Assembly: GCA_030710605.1 (NCBI GenBank)
Contig: CP092871.1
Span: 65,739,887 to 65,803,886, forward strand
Direction of reading: 5' to 3'
From: Cordylochernes scorpioides
Taxonomy: Eukaryota > Arthropoda > Arachnida > Pseudoscorpiones > Chernetidae
DNA: 64,000 nt
The notes under the pieces were generated by a model, which saw nothing but the letters and a program-made list of their open reading frames with translations, ran no database searches and had not been told where the DNA came from. Position 1 is the first letter of the stretch, and each line of letters begins with the position of its first letter. This document shows positions 21,676-32,794 of the stretch, one piece after another. A program made the position numbers and the translations under genes.

Positions 21676-22560
21676 CTTTATACCAAAAGACTAATATCTT
21701 TATTAATTCTTAAAATTTTGCAAAATTCATTGTCATGTTCACCATTTTAAGTAAACGCCACAATTCAAAATATTCTTGTCACTCTCACGACATTGCCCTT
21801 TTACAAGAATCATTTTAACTACCATAATCAACGATTTAAAAAATATATTCAATTTTTAAATATAAATCAACATAGGAGAAACGCATTTTTTTCAATTTGA
21901 AAAAAAAAATCGAAAGATACAATAACTTCAAAATCACAACTAGAAAAATAACTGTCCTTCCCCAAGACAAGTTAATATTCGAGGATAGATACACTCCCTC
22001 GTTCCTTCCTTTTACATGCATAATTAATCAACCATACATCTCTCTCAACAAACGTTACAACACCCTCACATTAATTTCTCCAATTGGCAATAATTATTAG
22101 TGCGCGACTTAACAAACAAAGCCAATTTTCAAGCCACGCAAGCTCCATAACGTCGCCCCACTAAACACTAAAAAAATGTTCACATTGAACGTGCCACATT
22201 CACTAACAATATAAGAATATCTCGATACATGTTCGTACAACCACCACCCATGACTAGTAAATCTGTTATTCATAATGAAACAGGTTAGATTCTGTACCAA
22301 ACAACGACTTCACGTGACACATTTTCATTCAAAATTTTCACTTCGTGTCACAGTGCCACACCACAAAACCTTTTCACTTTTCAGGCCAAAGACGTCTTCA
22401 TGCCTGTGACACAATTCACCCCAAAGCGTGTCCACGTCGAAAGTCGCACTTTCACCACACATCTAAACCTGACATCACTGAATAAATCTTTTTCTAAGTC
22501 TAAACTAACTTCGAAGCACAACAACTACGAACACCGAGAATATAATATCTTTCAATTATA
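21676..22560 (+). repeat. Repeat X copy 1 (gypsy family G internal/spacer DNA?)
   Basis: Non-coding repeat matching 34560-34825 plus 39263-40012 over most of its length, for example ttgcccttttacaagaatc, gaaacgcattttttt, ccaaagcgtgtccacgtcg. In the second copy it lies between a family G LTR and gypsy pol debris, so it is probably non-coding internal sequence of that element. Confidence 0.65.
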
Positions 22561-24369
22561 ACAATAATATTCCAACCTCAACAAAAAAGAGAGAAAGTCA
22601 GTTTCAAGTAAATGACAAACATAGCAAACCATCCCACATGTTTGACCATACCAGAAATAGAACCCCCCGACGATACCGAGAAAGACAGAAAGTGGACGCC
22701 CTTTATGACGTCACTCCCCCGAATCTATTTCAGTTACATATCCCCGTCCAACGTCCTTCCCCCCTCAAGGCAGATGTAAATGACCGCTATTTTCATTCAT
22801 GATCGCCATTTTTTTCAAACACATGTTTAATACTAACCATTTAGGTTTTCTCACAAATCTCACCAACGCCTTAATCACAACACAACATACATTAAACATT
22901 TTACATGTTAATTGATATCACCAATTAAAACAATTTGGTTAAGTCTTATATAGACTTTAGGACGCAAAGAGAAATCATTCTCTACATATCACCATTTTGG
23001 ACAAATGAAAATGTCATTTCACGTATTCCCAGTTTCAGAGAGTAATAGAAACACCGATGTTTACCAATGGGATATGATCTAGTTACACACCACAGTTGTA
23101 ACCTTTCTTCAAAAGAGACAATATTGTTCAATTTTCCACTAGTTAATATTTATCTAATCATTAATGACCTTTAATTATATTCTATTTTTTGTATAAAATC
23201 TTGAATAATTATTTTTATTTTTTATCTTTCAATTATATAATCAAATTATTAATCCAACATGATTTTCAAAAAAAAAAAACTTTAATCAAATTTACTTTTA
23301 TTTTTCACGATATTATTTCAGTATTGCAAAACATTTAATTGTTTCAAAAATCATTTTTATTTTCTTAATTATTATATCTTTTATATATTACATGTTTGAT
23401 TTTGTCCACTTTCACTTTTTTTTACCCGCAATCATATTTCTATCTTTTTATTCACTATATTTTATATTTGTTTAAATACCTTTATTATATGACAATGTTT
23501 GTTATCAACTATCGGGCATCTACAACAATCGTTTTCAACAATCATATCCTTTAACCAATTACCTATACTTTATTATCACTATGTTTTTCAGCCATTGCTT
23601 CAAACCATCGTAGAAAAACGGCAGTACTGCTTGACAATTTTTTATTTATTTCGTATTTCAACAAACTCTTTGAACACAGTTCCCCAGATTTAAAAATCCA
23701 AACATCTGGCCTGAACACGCTTCAAGAGTTTATTTCAATCATCCGCAGAGCACATCACCAGCGCATGCACAAAGCGTTCACTTTTTTCAACTTTCTTTTT
23801 TTTTTCAGCTCTAGCGGACCACAATCAACCTTTGATTTCGAGTCAAGTCAGATCACCTACTGTCGCTACAATTATACTTATCGCATGGCTCTATTTCACT
23901 CCTTTCCCAATCATATTAATAAGCAAATTTTCTTCAACAACTTTTAACCCAATAATCCTAAAATTGTGACAAAGCACTGTAACCCTTATATAGGATCGCA
24001 AGTGAAACATTGCCAAGGAAGACGCTCAAGTCTATATCCTCGCTTTGCACCTGGATCTGATTATTTGGTTGCATGTGTAATGCTAACAATTGCATATTCT
24101 TCAACTACTAACCCTTTCCAACGCCCGCCAATATTCTCTTAGAATGTAAATTTTTATGTCATCTTTTTATTTTAATCATCATTTTTTAAAATCAAACAAA
24201 AATGTCATTTTTATTTCACTTTTATATATCCAAACAAATCATCTCGTTATAGCCCTTTTTAACCCTCACAGTTTAAATTAATTAAAATAAATTTTAATTA
24301 CTTACCTGTGTTAGAGAGGCTTTACCCGCTTAAACCCGGATAAACCCTTTCACTCCCGGGGCCCATCTA
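22561..24369. other. AT-rich DNA, no gene identified
   Basis: A short coding-looking stretch (IPEIEPPDDTEKDRKWTPF, about 22650-22710, plus strand) may be a scrap of retrotransposon protein. The rest is T-rich and uninformative. A GC-richer patch with acccggataaaccc sits at 24320-24365, just before LTR G2. Confidence 0.4.
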
Positions 24370-25060
24370 TGGTAATTTAAGCCAACAACCCCATATTGTA
24401 TTAAACTTATAATAAGATTTTCATGTTGTATAATAGAAACACATCTATAAATGATTATACGCATGATTGGCATGTGTCATTACATCATCATATGTAATGT
24501 AATTTGCACAAACTGAGGATAAATAAATAGAACTCTGTAATAGATTAAGAGTTGAGCTAAAGAGATAGAAGTCATAACGTCTAAAATCGAGATAGATGGA
24601 AGTCACAAAACAACAAGATCTAAAGATAGATTGGAAACTGTCAGGACGGCACCAGTAGAATTTTACCCAAACGATCCACGCCCCTGTCGCATAAGGCCTC
24701 CGTCTTAACCTATATATACAGTCACTTGACAGTTAGTTTACCATCTGCGCGAGCCCTCGTCGGTTGTACCCCAGGTCCATCTCATCCATCATGTAGACCA
24801 GTAAGAAATCTTCTATCTCTCCATCTTTCGCTCCTAGCTCAACTTTTATCTGTTCACGGAACTTTCTTAGTGCAACTGTGTCTTCGTTTTTTGTGTATGG
24901 ACATTCCCAAGCTTTCCACTCTGCCTCGACCACGACTGCCTGTACTCTGTGAGAACTTTTAAAGGTTTTACAAGGTGCAGAGAGGTACTGGAAAACTCCT
25001 TATCCTGACTGTTCCTCTCGGACAACACAGTATAGCGAGAGCTGACAGGGACTCACACCA
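24370..25060 (+). repeat. Gypsy family G LTR, copy G2
   Basis: Begins TGGTAATTTAAGCCAAC and ends near actcacacca. It carries ctatatatacagtcactt as a TATA-like element. About 40 bp of leader-like sequence (aataagtcgactggatacc), matching that after G5, follows, so G2 was a 5' LTR before rearrangement. Confidence 0.7.
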
Positions 25061-25111
25061 TAGAATAAGTCGACTGGATACCAGACCTCACCACATCATT
25101 ACATATATATA

Positions 25112-25834
25112 TGTGGTAACCGAGGGTCTCTCGCTGTGCGTGGTAACCGAGAGGGGCAAACTGTAGTAACCGAGAGGGACAGTCAGGGCGTGGAGAGTTT
25201 TCCAGTACCTCTCTGCACACCTTGGGAGACCTTTAACAGTTCTCATAGGGTACAGGCAGTCTTGGTCGAGGCAGAGTGGAAAGGTTGGGAATGTCCATAC
25301 ACAAAAACCGAAGAGAGACAGTTGTAGTAGGAAAGTTCCGTGAACATATAAAAGTCGAGCTAGGAGCGAAAGATGGAGAGATAAGAAGTTTTCTCACTGA
25401 TCTACGGCATGGTCGAGCATCAGAAGATGAAGTGACGAGGGCTCCCGCTGATGGTGAAGTGACTATCAAATGACTATATTTTCGGCAAGGGCGGAGGTCT
25501 TATATGTTTTTGCCGAGAGAGGAATTATTAAATTTCAGCGGATGCAACAAGAGCGAGGCTCGGATTTTGAAATTATACACTGGCGCCATCCTGGCAGTTG
25601 CCTATATTTTGATGTTGTTGGACTTTCATCTGAATCTCTTGCTTTAGCTCAACTTTTAATCTATTACAGAGTTTTATTTATTTATCCTCAGTTTTTACAA
25701 AGTACATTACATATGATGATGTAATGACACATGTCAATCATGCGTATAATTATTTACAGATGTGTTTCTATTATACAAAATGAAAATCTTGTTATATGTA
25801 TTATACAATATAAGGTTGTTGGTTTAAATTACCA
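25112..25834 (-). repeat. Gypsy family G LTR, copy G3, inverted to G2
   Basis: On the minus strand begins TGGTAATTTAAACCAAC at 25834 and ends around ctcggttaccaca at 25112. Together with G2 it forms an imperfect palindrome of about 700-bp arms around acatatatatatgt (25101-25114). Confidence 0.7.
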
Positions 25835-25849
25835 TATATATGGTATATT

Positions 25850-26285
25850 AAGATATTATTTAAAATGTTATATAAAAGTATTATTTTATTAAAATTATAA
25901 TTTCATAGATACAAATATTCTGTTAAATCGGCCGCCAGAGGTCATGCTTCCCATATAAAATCACATTGTTGTTGTTCCCCGTGGGTCGGCTCAAAACTTT
26001 TGTACATTATGTAAATAAGCTTTTCTTTTTTTATTCTTACGCCTTAAGCCAGGCAGTACTTTAATCAAATTATGTTTTTTATATATATCACTTAGCTCAA
26101 TAAAAGCAATATCTGATCAAGACTATTTTTATTATTATTCTATCAAGATTTTAGCCACGACTGCATCACCAATACCATATAATGCTAAATAGAATCAGCA
26201 AATACCTCCATTACAATAATCTTCAAAACAATCAAAATTCAAGCAGAAAATCAAAAATCTCTTTTCTTTATATAAGATATATATA
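25850..26285 (+). repeat. Repeat Y copy 1
   Basis: Matches 49955-50225 and 50770-50900: shared blocks include cgccagaggtcatgcttc, ttgttgttgttccccg and ccacgactgcatcacca. Non-coding; the nature of the element is unknown. The second copy is split by a Penelope-like insertion. Confidence 0.7.
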
Positions 26286-26286
26286 T

Positions 26287-26438
26287 TTCATATTTTCACC
26301 CTTTCATACGTCATCCAAAAAAGGTTAGAAATAGTAGATATTTCTCTTTGAAATAAATATTGATTTTTCACAGAAAAGAAACTTATGCGGTGAAATTTTA
26401 AGTGTTGTTTATAATCATACGCCGCAGTCCTTTATAAT
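26287..26438 (+). repeat. 152-bp direct repeat, copy 1
   Basis: Same as 26637-26788 except one base (gaaatttt versus gaaacttt). A 32-bp partial third copy of its start is at 26585-26616. The two copies bracket the tRNA-like gene at 26483. Confidence 0.9.
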
Positions 26439-26482
26439 GTATTATAAGTTACTTTAAGTATTAGTTACGAACGGAAAAATAC

Positions 26483-26557
26483 GTCCAGGGTAGCCTAGTG
26501 GACATGGCATCTGCCCGGTAAGCGGAAGGTTGTGGGTTCGATTCCCGCCCCTGGACA
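26483..26557 (+). tRNA. tRNA-like gene, anticodon loop CCGGTAA
   Basis: Acceptor GTCCAGGG pairs with CCCTGGAC over 8 bp, one more than usual. A box tagcctagtgga, anticodon stem TCTGC/GCGGA with loop CCGGTAA (nominal anticodon GGT, Thr; position 33 is C, not the near-universal U), T arm GTGGG-TTCGATT-CCCGC with a good B box. Just outside lies a perfect 14-bp inverted repeat (cgaacggaaaaata at 26468-26481; complement at 26562-26575) that would extend the hairpin. It is more likely a mobile tRNA-derived unit than a housekeeping tRNA. Confidence 0.55.
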
Positions 26558-26636
26558 CTTTTATTTTTCCGTTCGCCATTACTCTTCATATTTTCACCCT
26601 TTCATACGTCATCCAATTATATATAGACCATCACTC

Positions 26637-26788
26637 TTCATATTTTCACCCTTTCATACGTCATCCAAAAAAGGTTAGAAATAGTAGATATTTCTCTTTG
26701 AAATAAATATTGATTTTTCACAGAAAAGAAACTTATGCGGTGAAACTTTAAGTGTTGTTTATAATCATACGCCGCAGTCCTTTATAAT
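26637..26788 (+). repeat. 152-bp direct repeat, copy 2
   Basis: See copy 1 at 26287; one mismatch. Lies 80 bp after the tRNA-like gene. Confidence 0.9.
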
Positions 26789-26989
26789 AAGTATATTTTA
26801 AAATGTATAATGATGACACACTTTTAGTATATGTCACATATCTTTCAATTAGTTAGAGCCGATACCTTATAAGATCCTAGCCTTCTATTAAAATCTACAC
26901 TGTTCCTATTTGCCACAACTCCCATATTTGGTATATATGCTATATCTTTATTAATACAACCTGTACACCCCTATTTGTATTTAAACTAA

Positions 26990-27391
26990 AATTGGTGACG
27001 TCAAAATAAAAACCGAAAGATGGCGGCAGCTGGGGACAGAGAGAGAGAGAAAGGAAATACCGACGCCCATATGGGCCCCTCTCCAGGGCTTTTTATAGAC
27101 GACCTCTGTCAACAGGTTTTTAGCAGGGGCTCAGCGGCAGTATGTTCTACAGTGTGTCCTTTGGCAGACCGCTTCTGTCTCTCTCAATCTCTCTCTCCAT
27201 GTCTCGGTGATAGGCATCCAAGTTTGTATCATGGCCTCTACCTCTATCCCGTGGGCTGTCCCCGATCACTCTCGGTGATAACATCTAGCCCTGCCTCTGC
27301 TTCTCGTTGTCCGCGTGTGGGAAGATATTCAACACTCGCCTCACGTACACGACTGCCAGTTTATCCATACATCGACAGGATTATTTTCAAC

Positions 27392-27394
<3 letters not shown>
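26990..27394 (+). repeat. putative solo LTR, family T copy 2
   Basis: Contains ggctttttatagacgacc (TATA-like) and a 3' half related to 19650-19770 (acatctagccctgcctctg, cgtacacgactgcc). GC-richer than its flanks. The open frame across it continues into the TA microsatellite and is not a gene. Ends were not resolved. Confidence 0.4.

Positions 27395-27478
<84 letters not shown>
27395..27478. repeat. TA microsatellite passing into TG
   Basis: About 36 TA units followed by a short TG run. A shorter TA/TG tract of the same form lies at 33172-33197, immediately before LTR G5. Confidence 0.95.
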
Positions 27479-27480
27479 CG

Positions 27481-27840
27481 TGGTAATTTAAACCAACAAC
27501 CCTATATTGTATACTACTTATAACAAGATTGTCGTGTTGTATATATAAACACATCTATAAATAATTATACGCATGATTGACATATGTCATTGCATCACCA
27601 TATGTAATGTACTTTGTACAAACTGTGGATGAATAAATAAAACTATGTAATAGATTAAGAGCTGAGTTAAGCAAGAGATCGAGATAGAAATCAACCCTAA
27701 AGAGGAATTTGGCAAGTCGTTGCCATCAGACGCCCCACGCACTTTGGACCCGTTTAAAGTCCAAATTCTCGCATGTCTCCCTCCTCGGCGAAGGTATATA
27801 AAACCTCGGGTTTAGCCGAAATTACAGTCACTTCACCATC
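27481..27840 (+). repeat. Gypsy family G LTR, 5' half only (copy G4)
   Basis: Essentially identical to the first 360 bp of G5 (33200-33560), from TGGTAATTTAAACC to cacttcaccatc, where it is cut by the Gypsy-A LTR. Other G copies are clearly diverged, so G4 and G5 result from a very recent duplication. Confidence 0.9.
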
Positions 27841-28218
27841 GGTTCTATAATTATGTAAATCCAAAAAATGATTTGTTAAAATTGAAGGTGCAGTCGTCTT
27901 GAATTTAATTAAAAAAGAGAAAATCAGTCTCAAGTAGTTTATTTTGAACTCTTTGAGCAAAAGTATATATTTTAAATTAAGTAAATATAGAATTTTAACA
28001 ATTAATTCTATATCACCATTTACATACCTATATAAAATAAAATCTAACTTACCTAACCAACACTAAAAAAAAACAAAACAATCTATTTATATTTAAGGTG
28101 GCGCCATCTAGTGGCCAAGAACAACAGAGTTATTTTAAACAGATTAATAAAATAAAATAATATTTACATGCATTTATCTCTATTATATTTCTATTAATTT
28201 TTTAAAAATTATATAACA
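27841..28218 (-). repeat. Gypsy-A 3' LTR
   Basis: Minus-strand LTR TGTTATATAATT...TTATAGAAC. It matches the 5' LTR apart from a 9-A versus 8-A run near 28070 and the terminal base. Confidence 0.93.
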
Positions 28219-28590
28219 TTTCCCCCCCATGAAAAAGACTTATATAGGGTGTCAAAATAAAAGGAAAATAATTTACAAAATAGAATATAATATTAAACAA
28301 TAAAAATTAATACCCAAAAATCTTCTGTTTAATTAGTTTGTTTATAAACAAATAATATTTTTAAAATATGATGTATACAACATGTATGCAAATTATATAT
28401 GGCATAATAATGAAAATTATATACAAAATTTAAAGGCAGACACAAATAAAAGGTATTCAAAATATGAATTAGATTTCAAAAGATTATTACGCAAAAGAAA
28501 ATAGCCTATTTACACACAATGTATTGAAATTAATTGTTCAAAAAATAGTAAAACTTACATTATGAAAATAATAGAGTATTTAGATAAAAA
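28219..28590 (-). other. Gypsy-A 3' untranslated region and polypurine tract
   Basis: On the minus strand it runs from the stop codon to the tract catgggggggaaa (28219-28231) that primes plus-strand DNA synthesis. AT-rich, no other gene. Confidence 0.8.
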
Positions 28591-31500
28591 TCAAATGTAT
28601 TTTGTAGGTAATAGTGCTGGTGTTGAAATTAGTTCTTTATTGTCCATATCTAAAATATGTTCTTCCTGCAAAAAACATGGGTTGTCATCAATATCTATTA
28701 ATTTTTGGTTGGAATTTTGGGTTAAAATTGAGTTATTTCCTATGTTAGTGTTATCTTGAAGTAAAAAGTCTGTTTCAGGATAAAATAATTTAAGTTTATT
28801 AGAATGTATAATTTCAGTTTTTTTATTTTGAGGTATATTAGGCTTATCTATTTCATATGTTACTGGGGAAAATTGTTTTAAAATTTTAAATGGACCTATA
28901 TACCTTTGGGTTAATTTACCTGTGTTTGGATAAATAAAAGTTTTTACCAATACTTGATCTCCTACTTTAAAAATGGGTTCTGGATGTTTAATGTCATAGA
29001 GCTGCTTACTATGTTCATGTGATTTTATAGTTCTTTCAATTGATAATTTTCTTGCATCTTCTATTGGTGTATGATTTTCAGTGGTATGTTCTATATACTG
29101 TGGTTGTATTCCATAGTATAAGAATTTAGGAGTAAAGCCTGTTATTGTATGTATTGTTGTATTATAGCTTTCAGTAATTTTAGGAATGTATTTTGTCCAA
29201 GGAATTTTCAAACTACTATTGTATTCACATCTTAATCTATTAATGATAGTGGAATTTAACCTTTCTACCTTAGCATTTGTTTCTGGATGATGTGCACTGG
29301 TGAGTAGATGCTTAACATTGTTTTTTTCTAAAAAATGTTTAAATTTATTGCTAAGAAAAGCTGCATTTCTGTCAGTTATCAATATTTCAGGTTTATTAAT
29401 TTGGAATAAGTTTTTTAAACAGGTAATATAAGAATCAGTTGATACAGATTTGGTTGGAAAAGTCCATAAGAATCTACTATGATGGTCTACTATCATATGA
29501 ATGCTGTGTTTTGTAGTCCCATAATTGTGCAATCCTCCCATTGTATCAAGAGAAAAAATGTGGTTTGGGTGTGTGGCTATTGGCATTTGTTGTAAAGGTC
29601 CATAAATAATCCTATTGTCTCTTGATTTATTAAATTGACATGTTTCACAGTGTTTTGTAAAATTAGCAATGTCTTTTGTCATATATGGCCAATAATAATA
29701 GGGAAATAATATTTTTGTCATTTGTGTTGTACCAATGTGTCCATGATTTGTATGTACTTTATGTAATAATTTTTGCCTAAGTGATTGTGGTACATATGCC
29801 CTATTAAAACCTTTTTTTCTAACTATGTAAATGCCATTTTGAATTTTAATTTTATTACTATTAATATGCTCTGTAAATTGGTGTTCTTTTATTTCATTTA
29901 TTGTTAAATAGTGTGAAACTGGTGATCGAGATAACATATCTGCTTCTATATTGTGTAACCCTTTTATATGTTTTATATCAAAGTCATACTGTGAGAGAAG
30001 TAATGACCATCTAAATAATCTTCCCTGTGGGTTTTTTACATTTTTAAGCCATTTTAGAGGTAAATGATCTGTGTGTAAGGTGAAATGAATGTTGTGGATG
30101 TATGTGTGAAATCTTTGTACTGAATTTATTATTGCTAATGTTTCAATTTCTGAGGCAGTGTAATTCTGTTCATATGGGTGTAGCTTTCTAGAAAAATAAC
30201 CTATGGGGTGTAAAATGTCTTGTTCATCAGGTTGTTTAAGGACACCTGATATTCCTAGATTTGATGCATCTGTGAACAAATGACATGGTTTTGATGGGTC
30301 ATAAATATATAGTACAGGCTGTGATATGAGTGAATTTTTAAGTGTTTGGAAGGCTTGTTCATGTTTTGCACTCCATAGCCAAGGAGCATTTTTTAACAAA
30401 AGTTCATTCAAAGGTGCCCTAATTTGCGCATAGTGGGGAATAAATTTATTATAAATATTTATGGTGCCTAAAAATCTCTGTAAGGTTTTAATATTATATG
30501 GTCTATTTAATTTTAAAATTGCTTCAATATTTGTGTTATTTGGTGTATATTTTCCTGAGTTAATAGTGTATCCTAAGAATTGTATTTCTTTTTGTAAAAA
30601 TTTGCATTTATTGAGATTCAGTTTTATATCCTCTTGTTCGAATATACCTAATATGTCATCTAAATGCTTAATGTGTTCTTCATAAGTTTTAGAGTGTATA
30701 ATAATATCATCAAAATAATTTAGGGCATATTGTATATTATGCTTAGTGAAAACTGACTTCATAATCCTTTCAAATTGTGAAGGTGCATTTTTTAGACCAT
30801 ATGGAAGTCTGTTCCATTCATAACATCCTAATTGTGTTACAAAGGAAGTTTTATGTCTATCTTTTTCATCTATGGGTATATGCCAGTATGCATTTTTAAT
30901 ATCTAGAATAGTGTATATTTTTGACTGTGATAACCTATCTATAATTTGTTCTATAAGTGGAATTGGTGTATGTTCTGGAACTGTTTTTTGATTAAGTTTC
31001 CTATAATCTATACAGAGTCTTGTGGGGTGATTTGGGGCATCAGATTTTTTTGTCACTAATAATGCTGGAGAACTATAGGGGCTAGATGAAGGTCTAATGA
31101 TGTCATATTTTAATAATTCAGTTATTTGTTTTTGTATTTCAGCATTATTGTAAAAAGATGTCCTATATGGCTTTTGTGCTATGGGAATATTATCTAAAAG
31201 AGATATGCAAATTGGGTTAGTCTTTATGTATCCTATATCAAAATTGTGCTTAGAGAAAACATTCTTATATTTATGCAAAATATCTGAAATTGTTTGAATT
31301 GAGAAATTTGGGTTAATATCTAAGTTACTAAGGTCTAAATATGAGTTATAATTGACAATAGGGCATGGAATTTGCATACTATGATACGAGTTAGAATCAA
31401 TAATGGGATTTGAATTATGATCTATATGTTTAACGTTTGTATTTGGTATACTAAAATAATTAAAATTACTTAATGGGTCAATATTTAAAAGAGATGAATT

Positions 31501-32757
31501 TTTAACATAGTATGGGTCTGGAATACATAGAGTGGTTACAAAGGAATTATGATTATTAGTTTTAGGATTAAAAGAGTATAAAAATTTATAATTTTGAAAA
31601 AGTAGGCTTTTTGAAAAATCAATTTGTAAGAAAAAATTATAGAAAGTTGGCAAACCTAGGATAAGGTATTCTATTGAGCTATTGCAAACAAAGAATTCCT
31701 GATATTTAGTGATTTTTCCTAAAGTAAGTCTAACCAATATTTTACATAAGGGATAGCTAAAACCTTCTACTTGACCTATTTTTACATTTGGGGAATTATC
31801 TAATATTCTGTAATGAATGCGATTTAAATATTTTGAGGGCATGATGGAGATAGATGAGGCGGTATCAAGTACACAAGGTAGTGAAACATAATTTATGAGT
31901 ACTGAAAATAATAGTAAAGTTCTACCTGGGTTTGGAGGTTCTGAATGGTTGTTGGTTGGCAGTCCTTTCTCATGTTTGTTGAGTGGGCAATCTCGGTGGA
32001 AGTGGTATTGGTTAGGTAGTTGATGGGAAGAGCAGATTTTGCAGGGGTAGGGTGGTAAATTGGTTGACCTGCTGGATGCTTCCTGGTGATGAGCTGTGGT
32101 TAATCTTGGAGATGACCTTGGAGGTGGTTGGAGTTGTAGACCTGGAGGAGAGTTGGGGTTAAACCTTGACCTTGTTGGGTAGTATGATCTATTTTGAAAA
32201 TTCTGCCTATTATCATTATTACTTGTGGATGGTTGCTGTTTTTCTTGATTGGTAGAGTATTTTAATTGAGTAGCTATTCTAATCCAATCTGAGGTTTCCT
32301 TAACTCTTGCTGCAATTAAATATTTCTTCAGGTAATTTGGCATCCCCTCTGTAAGAGCTTCTAATAAAAGTGGTGTATCCAAATTAAGCTTCTTTGCCAA
32401 TGAAGATTTTTCTTTAAAGTAATTATCAAGATCATCCTTATCATTATATTTCAAATTTAAAAATTTACTAAATAGGTTAGAGTCCTTAACTGTAAAATAT
32501 GAAAGTAATTTTTGTTCTAGTTCTCTCCAATCATCTATATCTTGCAATGTCTCTATATAAAAATTAAAAGCTTCGCCATCAAGGTATTTCGAAATATGTT
32601 TTAGTTTATAGTCTTCATCAACATGGTTTTGCTGGCATTTTTTATTAAAGAATTTTAACCATGAAGTAACATCAAAATTTTGTCCATCATATTTGGGTAA
32701 ATCAAAATTACTCGTAAAAGATTGTTGCTCAACTGGCTTTTCTATTTTCGGAGGCAT
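28591..32757 (-). CDS. Gypsy-A gag-pol polyprotein, 1388 residues
   Basis: A single frame from ATG at 32757, 37 bp inside the 5' LTR. Order by residue: gag 1-230; zinc-knuckle-like CKICSSHQ...HRDC about 239-257; aspartic protease LDTASS about 297-301; RT about 540-720 with LDIKNAYWHIP and YFDD at 681-684; RNase H with FTDASNLG about 828 and DMLSR about 940; integrase zinc HHCC about 1002-1040, catalytic D in FSLDTMGG (about 1071), ITDRNA (about 1129), E in AKVERLN (about 1165); GPF module about 1288. Every catalytic motif is present and no stop or frameshift interrupts it. Gag and pol share one frame, so no ribosomal shift is needed. It resembles the Mag/CsRn1-like side of the gypsy group, by motif impression only. 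Confidence 0.95.
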   Translation of the reverse strand: MPPKIEKPVEQQSFTSNFDLPKYDGQNFDVTSWLKFFNKKCQQNHVDEDYKLKHISKYLDGEAFNFYIETLQDIDDWRELEQKLLSYFTVKDSNLFSKFLNLKYNDKDDLDNYFKEKSSLAKKLNLDTPLLLEALTEGMPNYLKKYLIAARVKETSDWIRIATQLKYSTNQEKQQPSTSNNDNRQNFQNRSYYPTRSRFNPNSPPGLQLQPPPRSSPRLTTAHHQEASSRSTNLPPYPCKICSSHQLPNQYHFHRDCPLNKHEKGLPTNNHSEPPNPGRTLLLFSVLINYVSLPCVLDTASSISIMPSKYLNRIHYRILDNSPNVKIGQVEGFSYPLCKILVRLTLGKITKYQEFFVCNSSIEYLILGLPTFYNFFLQIDFSKSLLFQNYKFLYSFNPKTNNHNSFVTTLCIPDPYYVKNSSLLNIDPLSNFNYFSIPNTNVKHIDHNSNPIIDSNSYHSMQIPCPIVNYNSYLDLSNLDINPNFSIQTISDILHKYKNVFSKHNFDIGYIKTNPICISLLDNIPIAQKPYRTSFYNNAEIQKQITELLKYDIIRPSSSPYSSPALLVTKKSDAPNHPTRLCIDYRKLNQKTVPEHTPIPLIEQIIDRLSQSKIYTILDIKNAYWHIPIDEKDRHKTSFVTQLGCYEWNRLPYGLKNAPSQFERIMKSVFTKHNIQYALNYFDDIIIHSKTYEEHIKHLDDILGIFEQEDIKLNLNKCKFLQKEIQFLGYTINSGKYTPNNTNIEAILKLNRPYNIKTLQRFLGTINIYNKFIPHYAQIRAPLNELLLKNAPWLWSAKHEQAFQTLKNSLISQPVLYIYDPSKPCHLFTDASNLGISGVLKQPDEQDILHPIGYFSRKLHPYEQNYTASEIETLAIINSVQRFHTYIHNIHFTLHTDHLPLKWLKNVKNPQGRLFRWSLLLSQYDFDIKHIKGLHNIEADMLSRSPVSHYLTINEIKEHQFTEHINSNKIKIQNGIYIVRKKGFNRAYVPQSLRQKLLHKVHTNHGHIGTTQMTKILFPYYYWPYMTKDIANFTKHCETCQFNKSRDNRIIYGPLQQMPIATHPNHIFSLDTMGGLHNYGTTKHSIHMIVDHHSRFLWTFPTKSVSTDSYITCLKNLFQINKPEILITDRNAAFLSNKFKHFLEKNNVKHLLTSAHHPETNAKVERLNSTIINRLRCEYNSSLKIPWTKYIPKITESYNTTIHTITGFTPKFLYYGIQPQYIEHTTENHTPIEDARKLSIERTIKSHEHSKQLYDIKHPEPIFKVGDQVLVKTFIYPNTGKLTQRYIGPFKILKQFSPVTYEIDKPNIPQNKKTEIIHSNKLKLFYPETDFLLQDNTNIGNNSILTQNSNQKLIDIDDNPCFLQEEHILDMDNKELISTPALLPTKYI

Positions 32758-32794
32758 TTTAGAGAGAATTACTAGGCAAATCCTGTCGGCTAGC

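Noticed and set aside
27020..27523. 167-codon frame ending in a long Tyr-Ile repeat
   Set aside because: The C-terminal half is translation of the TA microsatellite and the first half crosses an LTR-like block; no domain, not a gene.
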